Shown here piece by piece: positions 1 to 8,297 of a stretch of 64,000 bases of DNA. The translations under genes and the position numbers were made by a program. The stretch is from Actinoallomurus sp963850195 (lineage in GTDB: Bacteria; Actinomycetota; Actinomycetes; Streptosporangiales; Streptosporangiaceae). Every line of letters begins with the position of its first letter. Position 1 is the stretch's first letter. The stretch covers positions 2,604,001-2,668,000 of the forward strand of contig CAWKKD010000005.1 in the NCBI GenBank assembly GCA_963850195.1, given 5' to 3'. The notes below the pieces were generated by a model. It did no database searches. It worked only from the letters and a program-made list of their open reading frames with translations, and was not told the DNA's origin.

Positions 1-84
1 TCAATGGAGGATCGTGCCGACGACAACGGCGAACACGAGCACCGCCAGCACGGTCGGCAGGAGCCATCGAGGAGCACGATTCAC
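1..84 (-). CDS. small single-span membrane peptide (27 aa)
   Basis: A complete short frame runs from a GTG (rc 84..82) to a TGA at the window edge, with an in-frame TAG upstream of the GTG. The peptide begins VNRAPRWLLP, with two arginines before a run of about 16 hydrophobic residues (VLAVLVFAVVVGTIL) and a final His. The shape is a positive N-terminus followed by one membrane span. The ribosome-binding site is weak. I do not recognise a family, and chance cannot be excluded for something this short. Confidence 0.35.
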   Translation of the reverse strand: MNRAPRWLLPTVLAVLVFAVVVGTILH

Positions 85-165
85 GATCCGAGCCTATTCG
101 TTCGGCGCGTCGGCTGAACCCTGGGCGCCCTTCCCGCGTCTATCCAGGTACAGGGGGTGAGGCCG

Positions 166-1032
166 ATGTCGGGGATCTTCGGTCTGGTTCGGTCGGCGGG
201 GGCACGGCATCCCGAGCGGGCGTCGGACGCGTTCGTCGTCCTCGGCATGCTCGCCGAAGATCGTGGGGTCGACTCCGCGGGCGTGGCGCTTCTGGGGACG
301 CCACGCCCGATCATGGTCGTGACGCCCACGATCCAGGGTGACGTGACCGACGGCGGCTGCCGCCTGGTGAAGGGCCCCGGCCCGTTCAGCGCCGTGTGGC
401 GGCCCGAGTTGCTGCCCGATCTCGACGACGCGACCGTGGTCCTCGGCCACGCGCGCTCGGCGACGCAGGGCACCCCGGAGAACCTCGCGAACGCCGGACC
501 GCACTTCGCCGGCTCGCTCGTAGGCACGCACAACGGCGACGTAGAGGCGCCCGAGCTACGTGCGAGGTTCGGGATCCGCGCGGCCACCGGGAGCACCGAC
601 AGTGAGGTGATCTACCAGGCGCTGTCGGCCGGGTACGACCCTCTGCGGGTGCTGAGCGGCCTGCACGGGCGCGCGGCGCTCGCCTGGGTGGACCGGGCCC
701 GTCCCGGCCGCGTCCACCTCGCACGCGCCGCGCTGAGCCCGCTCTGTGTGGCCGTGGACGACGAGGAGAACGTCTACTGGGCGTCCAACCCGGGCTGGTT
801 CCGTACCGTGGAACGGAACACGGGGGTCCGGTTCCGCTCCACGGTCTCGATCAACGAGGGCACCCACCTCACGCTGGAGGCGGGCGAACTCCGCAGCGCG
901 ACGTTCACGCCCACGGCGCGGCCCGCCGACCTGCTGTCCCCGGACAAGGTGTGGCTCGGGTTCAGCGCCCGCGAGCGCGAGGACGACTTCGCGCGTCGCC
1001 GGCACGTGATCACGGAGGTCTGCGCGGCCTGA
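166..1032 (+). CDS. class II glutamine amidotransferase-like protein, nucleophile Cys replaced by Ser
   Basis: This is an Ntn-hydrolase glutaminase-fold protein of about 288 aa with no synthase domain behind it. I chose the ATG at 166 because it has a GGGGG stretch 8 bases upstream; a GTG at 157 would add three residues. From the ATG the protein reads MSGIFG, where GlmS, PurF and AsnB have MCGIFG, so the usual N-terminal Cys nucleophile is Ser2. Other family landmarks remain: GHARSATQG (94-102, matching GHTRWATHG of GlmS but with Trp lost), HNGD (122-125) and STDSEV (143-148). With Ser2 the protein may be a slow hydrolase, a binding protein or inactive. The partner is unknown. A hairpin follows and separates it from the convergent hydrolase gene. 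Confidence 0.75.
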   Translation: MSGIFGLVRSAGARHPERASDAFVVLGMLAEDRGVDSAGVALLGTPRPIMVVTPTIQGDVTDGGCRLVKGPGPFSAVWRPELLPDLDDATVVLGHARSATQGTPENLANAGPHFAGSLVGTHNGDVEAPELRARFGIRAATGSTDSEVIYQALSAGYDPLRVLSGLHGRAALAWVDRARPGRVHLARAALSPLCVAVDDEENVYWASNPGWFRTVERNTGVRFRSTVSINEGTHLTLEAGELRSATFTPTARPADLLSPDKVWLGFSAREREDDFARRRHVITEVCAA

Positions 1033-1038
1033 GGGACC

Positions 1039-1088
1039 GTTGGGGAGCCCTGGCCCATCGCGAGCGGCGGGGCATGGGGCTCCCCAAC
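1039..1088. terminator. bidirectional hairpin between convergent genes
   Basis: A perfect 12-bp inverted repeat (GTTGGGGAGCCC at 1039-1050, GGGCTCCCCAAC at 1077-1088) lies in the short gap between the stops of the convergent amidotransferase-like and S33 hydrolase genes. The 26-nt loop contains TCGCGAGCGGCG, which recurs in the loop of the hairpin at 3564-3629. There is no poly-T tail. Confidence 0.65.
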
Positions 1089-1099
1089 AGTCTCTGAGC

Positions 1100-2575
1100 T
1101 CAGCCGCTCGCGCGGCAGAGCGTGTCGTGCGACGGCCGCCGCCCGGTGACGAGGAACTCCGTGACCGTACGGTCTCCGCAGGCGTTGCCATTCGCGAGGT
1201 AGGCCTCGTGCCCGCCGGAGTCGACGGCGACCATGCGCGCGCGGTCTCCCAACGCCTCACGCAGCTTCAGCGCGCCGCTGTACGGCGTCGCAGGGTCGCG
1301 GAGGTTCTGCACCAGGAGCACGTTCGAGGGGCCGCGTGAGGTGACGCGTACCGGGCTCTCGGCCGGCCGGTACGGCCAGAAGGCGCAGGGCATGACGTTG
1401 ACCGGCATCCCGGCCGTGAGCGGATGCGTCCTGCGGTCGGCCACGACGTCCTTCGCGTAGACCTCGGCCGACCTCGGCCACCGCACGTCCTCGCAGATGG
1501 TGCCGATGGTCACGGCGATCGTGTTCTGCAATGCGTCGTCCGGCGGTGTCCCCGGGTCGGGCAGCGCCCCTCCGTCGCGCGCGGCGATCACGAGCTTCGC
1601 CAGGTCCGGGAAGGCCTCGTCGTCGTAGAGGTCCTGGAGGAGCGCCTCGCGCAGCCCGTTGCCGGTGAGCCGCGGCGGGTTCGCGCCCGGCCACGGGATC
1701 GGCGTACGGTCCAGGCGCGCCGCGAGGTCCAAGAACTCCGTGCGGACCGCCGCCGGCGTACCGGCGATCCGGTCCGGGTTGCCCGGCGCCGACGCCCACC
1801 TTGCGAAGTCGGGGAACCGGTCCTCGACGCCGACGTCGTAGTTGGCGAGCCACGCCCGCTCGACGCGCGTACTGTCCGGGTCGTCGTTGCTGTCGAGCAC
1901 CACGCGGTCGGTGTGCCGCGCGAACATCGTCGAGTACACCGCGCCGACGTACGTCCCGTAGGACACGCCCCAGGCCGAGATCCGGTCCTCGCCCAGAGCG
2001 CGGCGGACGCCGTCGATGTCCCTGGCCTCGTTCCGCGTGCTGATGCTCCGCAGGACCGGCCCGCCGTTGCGCGCGCAGGTCTCCGCGACACGCCGCTCCG
2101 TGGCGAGGTTGTCCGTGATGTCGCCGTCCGGGGACGGCCACGGCCGCAGCTTCTCCATGGACAGGTCGTCGTGGGCGAGCCCGCAGCTCACCGGCGTGCT
2201 CTTCCCGACGCCGCGCGGGTCGAACCCGATGACGTCGTACGCGTCGCGTACCTGCTGCGGCAGCTTCGCCCCGGTCGTCGACGGCCCGTTCAGGCCGGAG
2301 TTGCCCGGTCCCCCGGGGATCAGTACGAGCGCCCCACGGCGCGGGCCGGGACGTGCGCTGCGGATGCGGGAGATCGCGAGCGTGATCTGCGGCCCGTTCG
2401 GGTCGCCGTAGTCGAGGGGAACCTTGAGCGTCGCGCACTCCTGGCGCGGGTCCAGGCCGGTGCCGTCGCACCGGTTCCAGGCGAGGCCGGGCGTCGCCGC
2501 GCCGGATGGGATCAGCGGCGCCGTGGCGGCGATCGCGGCCGCCGCCGTCACGAGGACGGTCGTCTTCAGTCGCAT
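1100..2575 (-). CDS. secreted alpha/beta hydrolase, S33 tripeptidyl aminopeptidase-like (TAP C-terminal)
   Basis: A 491-aa exported peptidase of the actinobacterial SlpD/SlpE/Tap type, expected to release N-terminal peptides outside the cell. The ATG at 2575 is chosen because a signal peptide (MRLKTTVLV then an Ala-rich core to about residue 27) starts there and GAGG lies 8 bases upstream. Visible features are the oxyanion-region IPGGPG (86-91), the nucleophile elbow GVSYG with Ser205, an Asp in NLRDPATP and a His in VDSGGHEAY, giving a complete Ser-Asp-His triad. The C-terminal part matches the TAP-like domain, with Cys pairs typical of exported members. It is divergent from purC. Confidence 0.85.
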   Translation of the reverse strand: MRLKTTVLVTAAAAIAATAPLIPSGAATPGLAWNRCDGTGLDPRQECATLKVPLDYGDPNGPQITLAISRIRSARPGPRRGALVLIPGGPGNSGLNGPSTTGAKLPQQVRDAYDVIGFDPRGVGKSTPVSCGLAHDDLSMEKLRPWPSPDGDITDNLATERRVAETCARNGGPVLRSISTRNEARDIDGVRRALGEDRISAWGVSYGTYVGAVYSTMFARHTDRVVLDSNDDPDSTRVERAWLANYDVGVEDRFPDFARWASAPGNPDRIAGTPAAVRTEFLDLAARLDRTPIPWPGANPPRLTGNGLREALLQDLYDDEAFPDLAKLVIAARDGGALPDPGTPPDDALQNTIAVTIGTICEDVRWPRSAEVYAKDVVADRRTHPLTAGMPVNVMPCAFWPYRPAESPVRVTSRGPSNVLLVQNLRDPATPYSGALKLREALGDRARMVAVDSGGHEAYLANGNACGDRTVTEFLVTGRRPSHDTLCRASG

Positions 2576-2703
2576 GTACCGAGCCTCACGGCTCCGGCCC
2601 GCGGGTCCCATCCGGTGGCCCCGCCGGTTCACCGGGGGGACAACCCCACCGGGCTGCGGCCCTCGGGCACTGAACAGGTACGTTTTCAGGTACGGCCGAT
2701 CAG

Positions 2704-3561
2704 ATGAGCGAGTGGGAGCACATGGAGCTGCTGCATTCCGGCAAGGTCCGCGAGGTCTACGAGGATGACGGTGACGTGATCCTCGTGGCGTCCGACCGGG
2801 TCTCGGTGTACGACGTCGTCCTGCCGACGCCGATCCCGGACAAGGGCGAGATCCTCACGCGGCTGTCGCTGTGGTGGTTCGAACGCCTCACCGACGTCGT
2901 GCCGAACCACGTGATCTCCGCCTCGCGCGTCCCGTCGGAGTGGGCGGGCCGCGCGATCCGCTGCCGGCGCCTCGAGATGCTCCCGGTGGAGTTCATCGCG
3001 CGCGGCTACCTGGCCGGCCTCGGGCTCAAGGAGTACGAGAAGCAGGGCACGGTGTCCGGCGTTCCCCTGCCGCCGGGCCTGGTCGAGGGCTCCCGGCTGC
3101 CCGAGCCGATCTTCACGCCGACCACCAAGGCCACCTCGGGCCACGACGAGTTCATCACGTACGAGGACGTCGCCCGCGAGATCGGCCCCGACACCGCGTC
3201 CCGCCTGCGCGACCTCACCCTCGAGATCTACCGCCGCGGCGCCGCGCTCGCCGAGGAACACGGCATCCTGATCGCCGATACCAAGCTGGAGTTCGGCCGC
3301 GCCCCCGACGGCACGCTCACGCTCGCCGACGAGGTCCTCACCCCGGACTCCTCACGCTTCTGGCCCGCCGACGGCTGGCGCCCCGGCCGCCCGCAGAAGG
3401 GCCTGGACAAGCAGTTCGTCCGCGACTGGTCCTCCACCGTGAAGGGCTGGGACCGCACCCCGCCGGGCCCCATGATCCCGGACGAGATCGTCGAGGCCAC
3501 CCGCGCCCGCTACATCGACGTCTACGAACGCCTCACCGGCCTCCGCTGGCAGAACGCCTAG
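2704..3561 (+). CDS. purC: phosphoribosylaminoimidazole-succinocarboxamide synthase (SAICAR synthetase)
   Basis: This enzyme catalyses ATP-dependent condensation of CAIR with aspartate in de novo purine synthesis, in the cytoplasm. The 285-aa protein shows LLHSGKVREVYE (ATP-site strand), VASDRVSVYDVV, a PVEFIARGYLAG segment, an FTPTTKA stretch, and ADTKLEFG followed by the DEVLTPDSSRFW motif. Length fits the single-domain bacterial enzyme. The start is either ATG 2704 or ATG 2722, which has GGGAG just upstream; the shorter form would begin MELLHSGKV. It stands alone here, without other pur genes, and ends in a strong hairpin shared with the convergent thpR gene. Confidence 0.97.
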   Translation: MSEWEHMELLHSGKVREVYEDDGDVILVASDRVSVYDVVLPTPIPDKGEILTRLSLWWFERLTDVVPNHVISASRVPSEWAGRAIRCRRLEMLPVEFIARGYLAGLGLKEYEKQGTVSGVPLPPGLVEGSRLPEPIFTPTTKATSGHDEFITYEDVAREIGPDTASRLRDLTLEIYRRGAALAEEHGILIADTKLEFGRAPDGTLTLADEVLTPDSSRFWPADGWRPGRPQKGLDKQFVRDWSSTVKGWDRTPPGPMIPDEIVEATRARYIDVYERLTGLRWQNA

Positions 3562-3563
3562 GA

Positions 3564-3629
3564 GGGCGCGTCCGGTGGATCTTGGCCGTCGCGAGCGGCG
3601 TCCAGGCTGAAGATCCACCGGACACGCCC
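3564..3629. terminator. long bidirectional hairpin between purC and thpR
   Basis: Arms of 20 bp (3564-3583 and 3610-3629) pair with one mismatch, capped by a 26-nt loop containing TCGCGAGCGGCG. The outer stem is of the GGGCG(T/C)GTCCGG type that also makes the hairpins at 15248 and 22809. The right arm abuts the thpR stop codon at 3630. Confidence 0.75.
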
Positions 3630-4175
3630 CTAGGACGGGCCGAGGGGCCAGGTCTGCAGGGTCTCGTAGCGGGGCTCGGCGCCGAGGTGGCTGCGGACGA
3701 GGTGGATCTCGTTCGCCTGCCATGGGGTGCCTTCGAACGCCGCCAGCTTCTCGATCATCGGGCGCAGGTCGAGGGGCTCTCGGCTGCGGGCGACGGTCAG
3801 GTGAGGGCGGAACGTCGGGTACGCGCCGGTGGCGAGGCCCTCTCGGCGGGCGACGGCGTTGCACGAGTCGGAGAGGCGCTGGAGGTCGCCGTCGATGCCG
3901 GCCCAGAGGGTACGGGCGACGGTGGCGCGGGGGAAGGCGCCGGCGCCGGTGAAGGAGATTTCGCGTCCGGGGTGGCGGGCGGCGGCGCGTTCGAGGCGGG
4001 CCGGTAGCCGCGGGACGATCCGGTCGTCGACCTCGCCGTAGAAGGCGAGCGTGACGTGCCAGGACGCGCGGCGGGTCCAGCGGAGGGCGGGCCAGGCGTC
4101 GTGGTGCGGGGCGAACACCTCGTCGATCTCGTCGAGGGCGTTCTCGGGCGGCAGCAACGCGACGAACAGCCTCAC
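3630..4175 (-). CDS. thpR: RNA 2',3'-cyclic phosphodiesterase / 2'-5' RNA ligase family
   Basis: A 181-aa member of the 2H phosphoesterase superfamily, which opens 2',3'-cyclic phosphates on RNA ends. The two catalytic HxT motifs are clear: HVTL (His40, Thr42) and HLTV (His125, Thr127). I place the start at GTG 4175 (VRLFVALLPP) because a GAGGG element sits directly upstream and the family begins MRLFVAL; longer in-frame readings add only low-complexity sequence. It is convergent with purC, sharing the hairpin, and is not obviously in an operon. Confidence 0.9.
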   Translation of the reverse strand: MRLFVALLPPENALDEIDEVFAPHHDAWPALRWTRRASWHVTLAFYGEVDDRIVPRLPARLERAAARHPGREISFTGAGAFPRATVARTLWAGIDGDLQRLSDSCNAVARREGLATGAYPTFRPHLTVARSREPLDLRPMIEKLAAFEGTPWQANEIHLVRSHLGAEPRYETLQTWPLGPS

Positions 4176-4277
4176 GCCCTCAGGCTCCCACGTGCCCACG
4201 GCCCTCGCGGAGGATTCCGGAGGGCAGGCTCTCACGTGCGGCACGGCGTTCGGCGCCCTCGTGGAGGGCGCCGGGGT

Positions 4278-5522
4278 TCAGCGCACCATCTCGTACGAGC
4301 GCGCGGCGCGCATGCGCAGGGCTTCGAGGGCCGGGCGCGGGGCCATGACTGCGACGACACCCAGGGTGGTGGCGAGCGACACCGTGCCGCCGATGATCAC
4401 ACCGGAGCGGGGGCCGAAGACCTGGGCCAGCCAGCCGATGAGCGGCGAGCCGATCGGGGAGCTGCCCGCGAAGACCAGCATGTACAGGCCCATGACGCGG
4501 CCACGCATGGCGGCGGGGACGCTGAGCTGCATGACGGCGTTGGCGGTCGTGTTGAAGGTCAGCAGCGCCAGGCCGGTCGGCACGAGCATCACCAGGAACG
4601 ATACGTAGTTCGGCATCAGGCCGGTGATGATCTCCAGGAGCCCGAACAGCGCGCCGGCGATGAGCATCAGCCGCAGCCTCGGCTGGCGGCGGCGGGCCGA
4701 CAGCAACGACCCGCAGAGGGCGCCGACCGCGAACACCGTCGAGGCGAGGCCGAACGAGGAGGCGCCGCTGTGGAAGGTCCCCCGGCTGATCAGCGCGATC
4801 GTGATCTGGAAGTTCATGCCGAACGCCGCGACGAACCCGACGACGAACAGCACCATCATCAGGTCACGCCGCCCGCGTACGTACCGCAGGCCCTCGCGTA
4901 GCTGGCCCTTCGCCCGCGGGACGCGCTCCCGTATGTGCAGCTCGTCCTCGCGCATGAGCTTGAGGCTGAGCAGTACGGCGCCGAACGACGCGGAGTTCAC
5001 GAGGAAGACCGGGCCGGTGCCGATGGCGGCGATCAGGACGCCCGCGATGGCGGGGCCGACGATGCGTGCCATGTTGAAGGTCGCGCTGTTCAGCGCGATG
5101 GCGTTGCTCAGGTCGCCGGGGCCGACCATCTCGACGGCGAACGTCTGCCGGGTCGGGTTGTCCACGACGGTGGCGAGGCCGAGGCCGAACGCCAGCGCGT
5201 ACACCTGCCAGACCTGCGCGCTGCCGGTGAGCGCCAGGACGCCCAGGATGAGCGCCAGCATGCCCATGAAGGCCTGCGTGATCATCAGGATCCGGCGCTT
5301 GGGGAAGCGGTCGGCGAGCACACCGCCGTAGAGCCCGAACAGCAGCAGCGGAAGGAACTGCAGGCCCGTCGTGATGCCGAGTGCCGAGCCGCTTCCGTGC
5401 GTCAGGTCCAGTACGAGCCAGTCCTGTGCCACCCGCTGCATCCACGTGCCGCTGTTGGACACGACCTGGCCGGCCGCGAACAGCCGGTAGTTGCGGTTGC
5501 GCAGCGAACGGAAGAGGCTCAG
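4278..5522 (-). CDS. MFS exporter (DHA3/EntS-like) with probable CTG start
   Basis: A 12-span major facilitator of about 414 aa, of the type beginning SLFRSLRNRNYRLFAAGQVVSNSGTWMQRVAQDWLVLDL, probably exporting a small toxic or amphiphilic compound. No ATG, GTG or TTG lies in frame near the conserved N-terminus. The marR stop TGA (rc 5521..5519) overlaps an in-frame CTG (rc 5522..5520) as CTGA, the position of the usual ATGA/GTGA coupling overlap, with AGCCGGGG just upstream. I therefore call CTG 5522 the start, translated by coupling from the MarR gene. The substrate cannot be read from the sequence. Confidence 0.85.
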   Translation of the reverse strand: MSLFRSLRNRNYRLFAAGQVVSNSGTWMQRVAQDWLVLDLTHGSGSALGITTGLQFLPLLLFGLYGGVLADRFPKRRILMITQAFMGMLALILGVLALTGSAQVWQVYALAFGLGLATVVDNPTRQTFAVEMVGPGDLSNAIALNSATFNMARIVGPAIAGVLIAAIGTGPVFLVNSASFGAVLLSLKLMREDELHIRERVPRAKGQLREGLRYVRGRRDLMMVLFVVGFVAAFGMNFQITIALISRGTFHSGASSFGLASTVFAVGALCGSLLSARRRQPRLRLMLIAGALFGLLEIITGLMPNYVSFLVMLVPTGLALLTFNTTANAVMQLSVPAAMRGRVMGLYMLVFAGSSPIGSPLIGWLAQVFGPRSGVIIGGTVSLATTLGVVAVMAPRPALEALRMRAARSYEMVR

Positions 5523-5959
5523 CCCCGGCTCAGCCGCTCCAGGATCGGCGCCGCCTGCCGGAGGATCGCCTGCTCCTCGGGGGTCAGCTCGCCCAGTCTC
5601 TGGGCCAGCCAGGCCTCCTTCCGGCGGCGTTCTTCCTTGAGGAGCTTCTCGCCCTGTTCGGTGACCCGCAGGACCACTTGGCGACGGTCGGTCGGATGGG
5701 GGCTGCGGGTGAGCAGGCCCTTCTCCTCCAATCGCGCGATCACACGCGTCATTGACGGCGGCTGCATCTTCTCGTGCACGGCGAGCTCGCCGGGTGTCAG
5801 CACGCCATGGCGCAACACCGCTCCGAGTGCCGCGAGCTGAGTGGCGCTCAAGAAATGATCGCCTTCGGCGCGCATGCGGCGTGACAACCGGGAGATCGAG
5901 ACGCGCAGGGCCGCCGCCAGGCCCGCACGGCTTCTGGTCTGTGGCGTTTGCATGTTCAT
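5519..5959 (-). CDS. MarR family transcriptional regulator
   Basis: A 146-aa winged-helix repressor, first gene of a two-gene operon with the MFS exporter. It contains the typical recognition region LTPGELAVHEKMQPPSMTRVIARLEEKGLLTR and the wing signature DRRQVVLRVTEQG. Translation starts at ATG 5959. A perfect 9-bp inverted repeat (TTGCTAACG / CGTTAGCAA) lies 20-65 bases upstream of the start and is the likely autoregulatory operator, with exporter expression released by a ligand. Confidence 0.92.
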   Translation of the reverse strand: MNMQTPQTRSRAGLAAALRVSISRLSRRMRAEGDHFLSATQLAALGAVLRHGVLTPGELAVHEKMQPPSMTRVIARLEEKGLLTRSPHPTDRRQVVLRVTEQGEKLLKEERRRKEAWLAQRLGELTPEEQAILRQAAPILERLSRG

Positions 5960-5979
5960 TAGCTGAAGTCATTACTCTT

Positions 5980-6024
5980 GCTAACGATATGCGACGTCTG
6001 CGTATTCCGCCAGACCGTTAGCAA
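5980..6024. promoter_or_regulatory. candidate MarR operator (paired 9-bp half-sites)
   Basis: TTGCTAACG at 5980-5988 and its exact reverse complement CGTTAGCAA at 6016-6024 flank 27 bases directly upstream of marR. Paired arms of this kind fit two MarR dimers or a looped site. Inferred from position and symmetry only. Confidence 0.55.
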
Positions 6025-6342
6025 TGCGTACGACTTCGGCCCTCCTTCTGGGGGGTGACGGCGCTCCCCTGACCACGGCCCGCAGGCCCCGGGGTGCTGG
6101 GAACCGGCTCGGTGACCGGAACTGGACGGGCCCCTCCACGCGTGCATGGACAGGGCGCTGCGGTGCTTCACATAGGCAAATGGCATCGCCGCCTCACACC
6201 CTGGAGCGGCACCGGCGGCCGAACGTCACGGGGGCCCGTGTCAAGCCCTCGCAGCCATGCACCGACGGGCGCGCCACCCGCCTGGCCGGGAGACGACCAG
6301 GCCTGCCTAATTTTCGCATATCGCGACGAATGCCGAAGAATC
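6025..6342. other. intergenic stretch, no gene recognised
   Basis: About 320 bases between the MarR operator and the permease terminator. Open frames cross it on both strands but their translations are Arg/Pro/Ala-rich and resemble no protein family. The presumed marR promoter lies at its left edge. Confidence 0.5.
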
Positions 6343-6373
6343 GCCCGGCCGGTCCATCGTGGCCCGGCCGGGC
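6343..6373 (-). terminator. hairpin terminator of the NCS2 permease gene
   Basis: A perfect 10-bp inverted repeat (GCCCGGCCGG 6343-6352, CCGGCCGGGC 6364-6373) lies about a dozen bases beyond the permease stop codon. There is no clear T-run. Confidence 0.6.
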
Positions 6374-6384
6374 GCGTACGACCC

Positions 6385-7851
6385 TCAGCGCACGCCGAGC
6401 AGGTCCTTGATCGGGATGATGCCGTAGTACGCGACGAACAGCGCCGCGACCAGCCACAACAGCGGATGCACGTCGCGTGCGCGACCGCGCACCGCCTTGA
6501 TCACGACGTACGAGACGAAGCCCGCGCCCATGCCGTTCGTGATCGAGTACGTGAACGGCATGATGACCATGGTCAGGAAGGCCGGGATGGCGATGTCGTA
6601 GTCGCTGAAGTCGATCCGCCGGATCTGGCTCATCATCAGGAAGCCGACGACCACCAGCGCCGGCGTGGCCGCCTCGAACGGCACGATCTGCACGATCGGG
6701 GCGAGGAACATCGCCAGCAGGAAGAGCACGCCGGTGACGACGTTGGCCAGCCCGGTGCGCGCGCCCTCACCGACACCCGCCGCGGACTCGACGTAGCCGG
6801 TGGCCGACGACACCGAACCGGCGCCGCCCGCCGCGGCCGCGAGGCCGTCCACGAACAGGATGGTCCCGATGCGCGGCGGCGTGCCGCTCTCGTCGAGCAG
6901 GTCCGCCTCGGCGCCGATGCCGACGACCGTGCCCATCGCGTCGAAGAAGTCGGCCAGGACCAGCGTGAACGCGAACAGCACCGCCGCCAGCACGCCCACG
7001 CGGGAGATCGCGCCGTACAGCGTGAAGTGGCCGACCAGCGACAGGTCGGGGGTACCCGCGATGTGGTGGAACCCGGGCAGCTTCGGAACGTTCAGGCTCC
7101 AGCCCTTGTCGTTGATCACGCCCGGCTTCACGAACGTGGGTCCGGCCTTGGCCAGCGACTCGACGATGACCGCGAGGATCGTGGTGCCGACGATGCCGAT
7201 CAGGATGGCGCCCTTGACCCGGCGCGCGACCAGGACCGCGGTGACGAGCAGCCCGAGCACGAACACCAGCGCGGGCCAGCTCTGCAGGTTGTTGCTGATG
7301 CCGAGCTGTACGGGGACCGTGGTACCCGCCTCGTTCGGCACGCGGCGTACGAACCCGCCGTCGACGAAGCCGATCAGCGCGATGAACAGGCCGATGCCCA
7401 CGCCGATGGCCGCCTTCAGGCCCTCGGGCACCGCACGGAAGATCGCGGTACGGAACCCGGTGAGCACCAGGACGGCGATCACGATGCCCTCGATCACGAC
7501 GAGGCCCATCGCCTCCGGCCAGGTCATCGAGGGCGCCAGGGCGGTGGCCACGAACGCGTTGAGGCCCAGGCCGGTCGCGATCGCGAGGGGGAACCGGCCC
7601 GCGACGCCCATCAGGATCGTCATCACCCCGGCCACGAGCGCGGTGGCCGCCGCGACCTTCGGGATGCCGAGCACGGCGCCGGTCTTGTCCGGAACGGTGC
7701 CGATGATCAGGGGGTTCAGCACCACGATGTAGGCCATGGTGAAGAACGTCGCGAGGCCACCTCGTACCTCGCGCCCTACGGTGGATCCCCGCTCGGAGAT
7801 CCCGAAAAACCGGTCAATGCCGCTCCGCGGCTCGGCGGCGACAGTCGTCAC
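6385..7851 (-). CDS. NCS2 family purine permease (AzgA/PbuG-like)
   Basis: A 488-aa membrane protein for uptake of adenine, guanine or hypoxanthine with protons. It starts with the family signature FFGISERGSTVGREVRGGLATFFTMAYIVVLNP, has about a dozen hydrophobic segments, and keeps FDAMGTVVGIGAEADLLDESG and the SSATGYVESAAGVGEGARTGLA substrate-site loops of the AzgA branch. GTG 7851 is chosen because AGAGGAGGG lies 8 bases upstream; a GTG at 7857 would sit too close to it. It is divergent from the DUF2530 gene, a pairing common in actinobacteria. Confidence 0.92.
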   Translation of the reverse strand: MTTVAAEPRSGIDRFFGISERGSTVGREVRGGLATFFTMAYIVVLNPLIIGTVPDKTGAVLGIPKVAAATALVAGVMTILMGVAGRFPLAIATGLGLNAFVATALAPSMTWPEAMGLVVIEGIVIAVLVLTGFRTAIFRAVPEGLKAAIGVGIGLFIALIGFVDGGFVRRVPNEAGTTVPVQLGISNNLQSWPALVFVLGLLVTAVLVARRVKGAILIGIVGTTILAVIVESLAKAGPTFVKPGVINDKGWSLNVPKLPGFHHIAGTPDLSLVGHFTLYGAISRVGVLAAVLFAFTLVLADFFDAMGTVVGIGAEADLLDESGTPPRIGTILFVDGLAAAAGGAGSVSSATGYVESAAGVGEGARTGLANVVTGVLFLLAMFLAPIVQIVPFEAATPALVVVGFLMMSQIRRIDFSDYDIAIPAFLTMVIMPFTYSITNGMGAGFVSYVVIKAVRGRARDVHPLLWLVAALFVAYYGIIPIKDLLGVR

Positions 7852-7947
7852 GCGCACTACCCTCCTCTGTCGTTGCTCCCCCGAGCCGTTGTCGATGTGC
7901 GCAGAGTGACAGAACCGACGATGCGGATGGAAGACCTTTGTGCGTGA

Positions 7948-7982
7948 TATCCGGCTCTGCCCCAGGTGACCCGGGCCGGATA
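7948..7982. promoter_or_regulatory. inverted repeat in the permease/DUF2530 divergent promoter
   Basis: TATCCGGC (7948-7955) and GCCGGATA (7975-7982) form an exact 8-bp inverted repeat with a 19-base spacer, ending 10 bases before the DUF2530 start. It could be an operator for the divergent pair; no cognate regulator is adjacent. Confidence 0.35.
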
Positions 7983-7992
7983 CGCTGAGGCC

Positions 7993-8256
7993 ATGACGCC
8001 TTCGCGACGTCCCGACCCGCCCCCGCTGAAGACCGATGACGTGCTCGTCGCCGCCGTCGGCGCCGGGGCCTTCGCGGTGGCCTTCATCGTGTTGCTGTTC
8101 GTTCCGCTGCCGGCCCAGGACGACTGGTGGCGCTGGGTCTGCGCGGTCGGCTTCGCGATGGGGCTGTTCGCCGTCTGGTACATCCCGCGCCTGCACCGTG
8201 GCCGCGCCGCCGCCGCCGAACGCCACGCCGCAGCCTCCGACCAGGGGCGTGTCTGA
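7993..8256 (+). CDS. DUF2530 small membrane protein
   Basis: An 87-aa protein with a hydrophilic proline-rich N-terminus (MTPSRRPDPPPLKTDD), two membrane spans (about residues 17-36 and 47-67) separated by PLPAQDDWWRW, and a basic Ala/Arg tail. This is the DUF2530 pattern. ATG 7993 has GAGG upstream. Function is unknown. The constant association with the NCS2 permease gene suggests a linked role but nothing more can be read. Confidence 0.8.
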   Translation: MTPSRRPDPPPLKTDDVLVAAVGAGAFAVAFIVLLFVPLPAQDDWWRWVCAVGFAMGLFAVWYIPRLHRGRAAAAERHAAASDQGRV

Positions 8257-8297
8257 CAGATCCCTGTCCTACTGCGCGACCTGTCCGTACCACACAC

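Noticed and set aside
6094..7947. Long plus-strand frame of 617 codons opposite the NCS2 permease
   Set aside because: Translation is His/Arg/Asp-rich without any domain and mirrors the real permease gene; it is a GC-rich antisense shadow.
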